Assembly: GCA_019155205.2 (NCBI GenBank)
Contig: JAHNZQ020003148.1
Location: 1,349,921-1,362,008 of the forward strand
DNA: 12,088 bases
Source: Gracilaria vermiculophylla
Taxonomy: Eukaryota; Rhodophyta; Florideophyceae; Gracilariales; Gracilariaceae
Direction: 5' to 3'
Each line of letters starts with the position of its first letter. Within the stretch, counting starts at the first letter, position 1. The position numbers and the translations under genes are program-made. The notes under the pieces were generated by a model. The model did not search any database. It had not been told where the DNA came from and saw nothing but the letters and a program-made list of their open reading frames with translations. This document shows, piece by piece, positions 8,162 through 12,088 of the stretch.

Positions 8162-9734
8162 TCTTCACCGAGCGCCTACTTGCATTGTAATTTTGGATTG
8201 CGTGTGGTACCCTTCCAACCGCGAGGGAGAACTGCGGTTCAAGGATTGGCTTGGAGAAGACCTCGGCAGCGCCCACGGGGTTAATCAGAATGGATCAACG
8301 CTCGCTGCCTTTACTCTAATCTTGCCAGTTTGCACAAATTTTCGGGCTTGATTTTTCAATCATAAAGTAACATCTCTCACAAGGGAGCTTGTTGGTAGTT
8401 CTGACCAAGATAACAATCAAATTAACTGTCGCCCTAAAATCAGACACGATTTTCAACAACATTCGTAAACTGTGACCTCGTCCACAATCCTCCCAAAAAC
8501 TGTTGATACAACTGTCCAAAGCTGAGGTCGTCGGTCACAAATGACGCTGAATGCAAACCTTATCAGAAATCTCTGTAGAAGTCAACTATGATACATTGTT
8601 TGGTCTCTGTATTTGCATTAAAAGGGTCACCAATCAATTATTCACGTATTTGGCTGTGAAATACAGGTTACCCAACCGATAAGAAAGTCATTTTGCCTCA
8701 GTTCAGTGTCAAATTTGAAACTTGTACTAACGAAGTTTTGGATGCAGCAGAACAATATTATATCACATTATTACTGAATAACACCCATGTTTTCCTGAGA
8801 GATGCTTTGCTGGTACAATGAGAGAAGCAGGTTTTTCAACAGCATCCGAGTTTACTAAGGATAAATGAAGCGTTTCAATCAACTGTTATCCATGTTTGTA
8901 AGACAGAAACGTATGTGACATCAGGTCTGCAAAATGATTATACACAAATGCATCAGTGCAAATTAATTGGCCCAGCAGAATATGATTTGCTTTTTTTTCG
9001 CTCTTTAAAATATACTTAGCAATTTCTTTTTCTTCATTAAAACGCTTCCGCATATTAGGTGACTTTAACAAATGACAACAATTCATGAAACGCTCCAGTT
9101 TTGTGGGGCACTTTTCTATTACAAATAGCTTCTATTTTCATTCTTCCATCTTTTGATACGCCCCTATTTTTTTGCGTTTTGTTGTAATCCCCTTATTCTT
9201 TTTTGCCTTCGAGATGGAGATTTACTTTCGCTCACTTTCCTGTGAGCGTCTCGTTCCAGTGTTCGGCGAATATTGAATTTAGTGACAGTATTTTATCCGG
9301 AAAATTTTTGACGCATGAATAAAGCCTCATTTTTTCCCGTCTAATTCTGAATTGCTTTACATTGATCATTTTTAAAGCAACGGGCCCGCTGGACACCTCA
9401 AAAATCTTTAAAAGCGCTTATAGATAACTTTGTCACTATATCCAGCCAAAAAAAAACTTTGTTCCACCCACTTCGCGATTAGAAGTTCTTAAAAAACTGC
9501 ATTTGACCTTTCAGGTGCTCTCACGTACGTACTTATTTTGCTATCGAAGCTCATCGCCTCTCAATCGCCCTTCCAAAACCTTCATTTCTTCTTTGCTTCC
9601 TTTTCAGCTCTTTTGCAAAGCGGCATACCACGACAAAGCGCTTACATTCTCCTACACTGTTCCGCGCGAGAGGTGATGTGACACTCTTTTATTCGGTTTT
9701 ATATCTGTAGTTTAATACTTCAAAGAAGAGAGAG
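8162..9734. other. AT-rich intergenic region without a convincing gene
   Basis: These 1.6 kb separate gyrA (its 5' end lies at 8161, so the first few hundred bases should include its promoter) from the structured block that starts near 9735. Base composition is AT-rich, especially 8340-9700, with many A/T runs. The longest ATG-initiated frame is 66 codons (minus, 8886-9086), Lys-rich and without a motif; I do not call it. I see no tRNA cloverleaf and no TATA box at a useful distance from gyrA. Confidence 0.6.
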
Positions 9735-10059
9735 ACCGAAAAAGAGTTCGAAACCTTCCCCTCACGAGGTGGCTCCGTGGTGGAGCTCCCTTAGACCAAG
9801 CGCACAAGCCAGGCATATCTCCAAGATTGTAGTGCAACGCAAAAGGCGGGAAAACACCACGAAGACGTTCGGAATCTTCCCCTTCTTGGGTAGCAAAGCA
9901 GACAGAGCCACTCTGGGCGTGCCACGGCGAAGCCGGTTGGTAAGACCGAGGCAGCTCTTCAGGCGGTTACCTAGAGTGTTGAGTCTGAGATTCCTCCAAT
10001 ACGAAGTGGCCGGAATCACGAGTAATCGGTATGGAGTCTCGCGAGCGAGCAAGAGTGAA

Positions 10060-10076
10060 GGGTACGGTAGGTACCC
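10060..10076 (+). other. Hairpin, 6-bp perfect stem
   Basis: GGGTAC and GTACCC (10060-10065 and 10071-10076) pair perfectly around the loop GGTAG. It stands 11 bases before a longer hairpin at 10087-10110. Adjacent perfect stems of this kind are typical of structured RNA, and they fall in the 5'-domain part of the SSU-like block. Confidence 0.6.
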
Positions 10077-10086
10077 GGAGCGACAG

Positions 10087-10110
10087 CGTGTCCACCGGTG
10101 TGTGGGCACG
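10087..10110 (+). other. Hairpin, 9-bp stem
   Basis: CGTGTCCAC (10087-10095) pairs over its whole length with GTGGGCACG (10102-10110), with one G-U wobble, around the loop CGGTGT. The stem is long for chance in DNA of this composition and is one of the best single signs that the block encodes a folded RNA. Confidence 0.65.
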
Positions 10111-10227
10111 GGACGAAAAGAGCAACAAAAACAGGGCCCAATACTGGGGCGAGTACACGACAATGTCGGTAAAAGATTGACACAAGTTGTGGTGACACTC
10201 TCTAAGTCTCGAGGGAGGGATGAACTG

Positions 10228-10239
10228 CCGTGCAAACGG
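10228..10239 (+). other. Hairpin with GNRA tetraloop
   Basis: CCGT and ACGG close a GCAA loop at 10232-10235, a GNRA tetraloop of the kind common in ribosomal RNA. It lies just before the segment resembling the 530 loop. Confidence 0.5.
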
Positions 10240-10570
10240 GTGCTAACACGCAGCAGCGGTGAGCGACGCCGGAGGCGGAAAAGTTCAGAGCCACAATCCT
10301 CTTGGGCCGTCATAGGGTTTACTGGGCAGCCGCCGTAGCGGGGTATATATACTGTAGTCGGCGCGCCACCCTGACAGTGGGGCGCGCCGCCCAAAAATAT
10401 CTGAGTAAAATATCTAATTTGTCCACCAATGCCATGCATTCTTGCTGTACCCACGTGTGCTACCGGGCCGTCCGGCGTGCACCTCAGTGGCCAGCCGCTG
10501 CGCTTATCATCATAAAATAACCATACCTCTTCGGAGTGCAAGTACCGACTAAGTCGTGAGAAATCCCCCA

Positions 10571-10587
10571 GAAGGGCGTTGCCCTTC
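10571..10587 (+). other. Hairpin, 7-bp perfect inverted repeat
   Basis: GAAGGGC (10571-10577) and GCCCTTC (10581-10587) are perfectly complementary around GTT. In the SSU reading it falls between the segments matching E. coli positions of about 1060 and 1090, where a helix is expected. Confidence 0.6.
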
Positions 10588-10986
10588 AAAGATCAAGCCG
10601 TCGCAACGGGTACAGGAGAGAAGTGGGTGTCAACCCGGATTCTTGACCGGTCCGACGTAAATGGTGATTTCCGTAGGTATGGTGGCGAAACCCCGTACGG
10701 TAATAGGTCGCATCGACGCAATCTGGTAGGATATTGGATCTCGCGATTTCCGGCGACCCACGACTTCGCGGTTAGAGGGATAAAGTGCAATACTAATGAA
10801 GCAGTGGTCCGAATGGGCTACCTCGTACGAGACCGAACCTGAAATAGAAGCAGCTTAATCCTAGGCCGTTCTCCGTGCTCCCAGCGGCCGGCTTCCGTGG
10901 TGCAAGATGCCCTTCTCTAATGGTGGAGAGAGACACTCGCACGATGAGCAAGTCCAAACAGGTGACCTCCCTCGTCATGGGCTTTT

Positions 10987-11033
10987 CTGGCGCGACGTCG
11001 AGGATGTCGTCGCGTTAAGTACTGTAGCGCCAG
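10987..11033 (+). other. Terminal stem-loop of the structured block
   Basis: CGCGACG (10991-10997) pairs with CGTCGCG (11008-11014). An outer CTGG (10987-10990) can pair with CCAG (11030-11033). It is followed at about 11041 by AT-rich DNA (AAATATTAAATAAATAAATA), so the block seems to end here. It could be the 3'-terminal helix of the RNA or a processing or termination structure. Confidence 0.45.
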
Positions 11034-11132
11034 GGGCCGAAAATGGCTAAAATATTAAATAAATAAATATGCAGAAGTAGTGCAAACAAGCACACTGCGC
11101 ATAGTAGTACTTTACGTCCTCGCACTGCACAG

Positions 11133-11147
11133 GCGTGCGACGCACGC
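11133..11147. repeat. 15-bp near-perfect palindrome
   Basis: GCGTGCG and CGCACGC flank a single central A. The symmetry suits a dimeric protein-binding site better than an RNA hairpin, since the loop would be too short. Nothing nearby shows a regulated gene. Confidence 0.5.
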
Positions 11148-11963
11148 GTGCTACGTTGCATGACACGCAATGGGCCGCCTCCGCCTGAGCTTTCCGTGTA
11201 AACGGGAGTGAGCCGCTGGCATGCAACGGACCATAGTCATAGTCGTGGCGGAAGCAGCTAGCCGGCAAAACGGCAAAGTGTAGAGATAACACTCCACAGA
11301 TGGCATTGGCTGCAACGGGTCCAAATCCAAATACGGTTAATGAGTCATCTTCGGGCTTTTCCGTAGCTCGTATCTGTTTAGACGACAGCATGGATCGCTA
11401 CACTAAGGCCCAACCGTACGGTTGAATTTCCAAGCGGACACCGCGTTCGACAAGCCAGGGTAGCACGGTCCCTGTTGCAAATGCGGGGCACCTAGCGGCA
11501 AGTCGCTCCACGAGTTGCATCAGCTCATTTGGTATTCCGTTTGTTCCTGCTTTTCAAACCCTTCTTGGTGACGACGACGTCTTCCTGGCTTCAACACACG
11601 CTGTTCAGCGCACCGCTTCAGCTTCATCACCTTTTCTTTCCGCGTCCGTGCCTCGTCCGGTAATCGGGTTTTGAAAGCTGTTTCAGTGTCACGATTGGTA
11701 TGGTTGTGATTTTTCTAACGTGAACCCAGCGATGTTTGCCTCGGAGGTTAACTAGACTCATCTGAGAAACTTGTTCCAAGTCCCACAGGTCTCCTGTCTG
11801 TTGGATAAAGTGCCTGTGCTGTAACTGATAACTAAATGTTCCGGGGACCACAGGCTGTGTTGAATGTTGACTTTGTGTGGTACACGTGTGCAGCTGTGCT
11901 ATTCGGCACGTTGTTCAATACCATATGGTTTCCAGGTGTACACATTGCAAACTCAGCTTAGTG

Positions 11964-11986
11964 TACACCAGATATGGTCTGGTGTA
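11964..11986. repeat. 9-bp perfect inverted repeat with 5-base loop
   Basis: TACACCAGA (11964-11972) and TCTGGTGTA (11978-11986) are perfect complements around TATGG. No gene lies close enough to assign it as a terminator. It could be a hairpin in a transcript or a protein-binding palindrome. Confidence 0.6.
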
Positions 11987-12088
11987 ATGTGCCTCGTCAT
12001 GGTAACTATACACACACATTGCTGTATGGACACGAGTGGTGGCGGAATACAGAGAGTGTAAGGTGGTTGAGTGAATTTGTGCATTGTC

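Larger units (their letters stand above)
9735..11035 (+). rRNA. Very divergent bacterial/organellar-type SSU rRNA gene or pseudogene (tentative)
   Basis: No protein gene fits this 1.3-kb block. It is GC-balanced between AT-rich flanks and dense in perfect hairpins. By-eye comparison with E. coli 16S rRNA from memory gives collinear matches: AGAGTT at 9743 (5' end); ACCTAG then GTCTGAGA at 9969-9990 (about 240-265); CTGGGGCGAGTACACGACAA at 10144 (about 360); CTAACACGCAGCAGCGGTGA at 10243 then CGGAGG at 10270 (530 loop); GGGTTTACTGGGC at 10315 (about 567-580); ACTGTAGTC at 10351 (790 loop); AACCATACC at 10519 (about 970); GACTAAGTCGTG at 10547 (about 1060); AAGCCGTCGCAACGG at 10595 (about 1090); GGAGAGAAGTGGGTGTCAA at 10615 (about 1180); AAGTCCAAACAGGTGACC at 10950 (about 1492-1510). 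Total length suits a reduced organellar SSU. Against a working rRNA: the near-universal decoding-site string is not recognisable, and the 530 and 790 stems do not pair well. A NUMT-like relic or an unrelated structured RNA remains possible. Both ends are approximate. Confidence 0.42.
11036..12088. other. Right-hand region with no convincing gene
   Basis: The longest ATG-initiated frame is 114 codons (minus, 11047-11391). It has an in-frame stop just upstream of its ATG, is Cys-rich near its end and has no motif I know. Shorter frames at 11627-11851 (minus) and 11864-12061 (plus) are equally plain. The first part (11050-11480) continues to show short hairpins, including CCGT-GTAA-ACGG at 11194-11205 with a GNRA-type loop, so structured RNA may extend here. 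I cannot support an LSU rRNA call. No tRNA was seen. Confidence 0.5.

Noticed and set aside
8228..8260. GGTTCAAGG as a tRNA T-arm
   Set aside because: The flanks do not pair to form the T stem, and no D-arm or acceptor stem is present.
8866..9048. Inverted GAAGCGTTT (8867-8875) and AAACGCTTC (9040-9048) as ends of a small mobile element
   Set aside because: The match is only 9 bp, with no target-site duplication and no internal structure.
10002..10030. GGAATCACGAGTAATCG looks like the E. coli 1330-1346 segment of 16S rRNA
   Set aside because: It lies about 270 bases from the 5' end, out of order with all other landmarks, and nearby segments fit the 5' domain better. I treat it as coincidence.
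9762..10589. 275-codon minus-strand frame, and a 189-codon plus-strand frame at 9769-10338
   Set aside because: Neither shows a domain, both overlap the hairpin-rich block, and frames of this length occur by chance in rRNA-like DNA.
10660..10712. Group II intron domain V, suggested by CCGTAGG...GTACGG with a GCGAAA segment
   Set aside because: The AGC triad at the base, the bulge and the 34-base geometry are missing, and no intron-encoded protein is present.
10545..10840. LSU rRNA identity, from GTCGTGAGA at 10553, AGGGATAA at about 10776 and GTACGAGA at about 10827
   Set aside because: The order and spacing do not match LSU rRNA (the second precedes the first in 23S), and the last is part of a short palindrome.

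Overview
The window looks like nuclear DNA of a plastid-bearing eukaryote, most likely a unicellular alga. A red alga is possible, but I cannot place it firmly. The reasons are: an intronless gene for a bacterial-type DNA gyrase subunit A with an Arg/Ser-rich N-terminal extension typical of an organelle transit peptide; a eukaryotic RPUSD1-like pseudouridine synthase; a large acidic protein with a classical signal peptide; a TATA-like promoter; CCAAT-type elements; and no operon structure or Shine-Dalgarno sites.

Layout. 1-599: non-coding flank with a 54-bp tandem duplication and a second, diverged copy of the block. Each copy carries a 10-bp palindrome followed by an inverted CCAAT box. 600-1517 (+): an extremely GC-rich RluA-family pseudouridine synthase. 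1518-2158: C-rich spacer with a TATA-like box at 2011-2019. 2159-4891 (+): a 910-residue secretory, cysteine-free, Asp/Glu-rich protein with seven degenerate GQ(S/A) repeats and no recognisable family. 4892-5221: short convergent spacer. 5222-8161 (-): gyrase A, with an unusual acidic insertion in its DNA-wrapping domain. 8162-9734: AT-rich spacer without a convincing gene. About 9735-11035 (+): a GC-balanced, hairpin-rich block in which about a dozen short segments line up, in order, with landmarks of bacterial-type small-subunit rRNA. I read it as a very divergent organellar-type SSU rRNA gene or pseudogene, with moderate confidence. 11036-12088: no convincing gene, a few short inverted repeats.

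Base composition falls from about 80% GC in the pseudouridine synthase gene, through the acidic gene (GC-ending codons at its 5' end, mixed at its 3' end), to an AT-rich stretch near 8.4-9.7 kb. It rises again in the rRNA-like block. The three protein genes share no obvious pathway. Gyrase A serves organelle DNA topology, and the pseudouridine synthase probably modifies RNA in an undetermined compartment. The rRNA-like block, if genuine, would be an organelle-derived sequence in a nuclear context. Its alignment to SSU rRNA was done by eye from memory and needs a covariance-model search.
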